In this document: piece by piece, positions 63,627-64,000 of the stretch
Position numbering within the stretch: the first letter of the stretch is position 1
How the letters are laid out: every line of letters starts with the position of its first letter
From: JAOXRU01 sp965247735
GTDB lineage: Bacteria > Bacteroidota > Bacteroidia > Flavobacteriales > Flavobacteriaceae
Assembly: GCA_965247735.1 (NCBI GenBank)
Contig: CBDFHN010000002.1
Location: 2,728,001-2,792,000 of the forward strand
DNA length: 64,000 bases
Reading direction: 5' to 3'
The notes under the pieces: generated by a model
Database searches by the model: none
Seen by the model: the letters and a program-made list of their open reading frames with translations, nothing else
What the model was told of the DNA's origin: nothing
Position numbers and translations under genes: made by a program

Positions 63627-63922
63627 TAATTGTCATTTTCTTTCTTTTCGTAATTTATGGGAAGCCCAAGTAATTCAATTATTCCCTTTAAACGTAATTC
63701 TTGATTTAAATATTTTTTTTTCAAATCCTTAACCATATATTTTCTTTTAGCTGAACTTGAAAAGGGAGTTTTTTCATTCTTCCAATCTTTTTTATCAAAG
63801 GCAATGTCATTCTTGTTATCGCAAGAAATGATCAATAATAATATCATTAAATTAAATACGGAGAGCAATTTCAAATTAGCTACCCTTAAAAATAATTTAT
63901 TTTTTCTTAATATTTCGACCAT
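63623..63922 (-). CDS. Small putative lipoprotein, unknown function
   Basis: A roughly 99-residue product with a hydrophobic helix ending LLIISC, a lipobox, then a Lys/Asp/Glu-rich mature part. The start is uncertain: ATGs at 63928 and 63922 give a long lead before the helix and overlap the upstream gene by 24-32 bases; a start closer to the helix (a TTG near 63870) is also possible. No family recognised. Confidence 0.5.
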   Translation of the reverse strand: MVEILRKNKLFLRVANLKLLSVFNLMILLLIISCDNKNDIAFDKKDWKNEKTPFSSSAKRKYMVKDLKKKYLNQELRLKGIIELLGLPINYEKKENDNY

Positions 63923-64000
63923 TTTCATCAAGTGTGTTTAAAATGTTTATTGCATCAAAAAATTGTTCTTTTGTAATATTTGTTCTTGATTCGTGATTTT
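63897..64000 (-). CDS. 3' end of a gene cut by the window edge
   Basis: A minus-strand frame entering from the right edge reads NHESRTNITKEQFFDAIN and then ILNTLDENGRNIKKK before its stop at 63897-63899. Only 33 or so codons are visible and the family is unknown. It overlaps the start of the lipoprotein gene, so the two may be coupled. Confidence 0.55.
   Translation of the reverse strand, partial: NHESRTNITKEQFFDAINILNTLDENGRNIKKK

Overview
The window is AT-rich chromosomal DNA from a member of the Bacteroidota, most likely a marine Flavobacteriaceae. Three things point there: (i) genes typical of the group, such as a complete moxR/bat aerotolerance operon, an LpxH-type hydrolase, a two-domain M16 lipoprotein peptidase and many small lipoproteins; (ii) several upstream regions carry the Bacteroidota promoter form (TTG/TTTG, about 19-23 bases, TAnnTTTG) and most genes lack a strong Shine-Dalgarno sequence; (iii) gene order. 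Most of the window is ordinary core chromosome. I saw no tRNA, rRNA, CRISPR array or intact insertion sequence.

Layout. 0-3.5 kb: a small conserved protein, cvpA, a SulP anion transporter and a small exported protein. 3.5-13 kb: one long minus-strand operon, moxR, a four-helix-bundle (23S intervening-sequence type) gene, DUF58, a large membrane protein, batA, batB, batC, batD, batE; the four-helix-bundle gene is flanked by an inverted repeat and looks like an insertion. 13-15 kb: an aldo/keto reductase, a decayed short-chain dehydrogenase, and a Cys-rich metal-binding lipoprotein with an apparent frameshift near its end. 15-20 kb: a plus-strand run of AlbA_2 protein, SPFH-GYF2 protein, double zinc-ribbon membrane protein, PPP-type phosphatase and transglutaminase-like protein, which recalls the Bacillus YdjG/YdjI membrane module but with unusual partners. 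20-23.5 kb: a hybrid histidine kinase and a lone receiver. 23.9-34 kb: queD, M16 peptidase, VOC protein, lpxH, alpha/beta hydrolase, recJ, LysE exporter, and a divergent OsmC / carboxymuconolactone decarboxylase-like pair.

34-44.8 kb: an M20-type peptidase, 0.5 kb of degenerate repeats, rsmI, a conserved acidic protein, tdk-alr, mscL, a structured palindromic intergenic element, asd, an S9 prolyl oligopeptidase and an orphan ABC ATPase. 45-50.7 kb: a CPA1 antiporter, a Gre-like factor, an FAD oxidoreductase, and a small operon (32-residue CxxC protein, AhpD-like protein, cupredoxin-like protein) next to an AraC regulator. 50.8-54.6 kb: the DUF177-rpmF-fabH-accB-accC fatty-acid initiation cluster. 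54.8-58.5 kb: pdxA divergent from ribE, then a nucleotidyltransferase-sugar kinase pair. 58.5-64 kb: a beta-lactamase-like hydrolase, small unknown proteins, an OmpW-like porin and, at the right edge, an accessory-looking stretch with a tail-fibre-like secreted protein between two copies of a repeat, gene remnants and a lipoprotein.

No wholly new system is proven. The best candidates are the SPFH/zinc-ribbon/phosphatase/transglutaminase run, the four-helix-bundle insertion in the bat operon, the palindromic element before asd, and the repeat-flanked tail-fibre-like gene.
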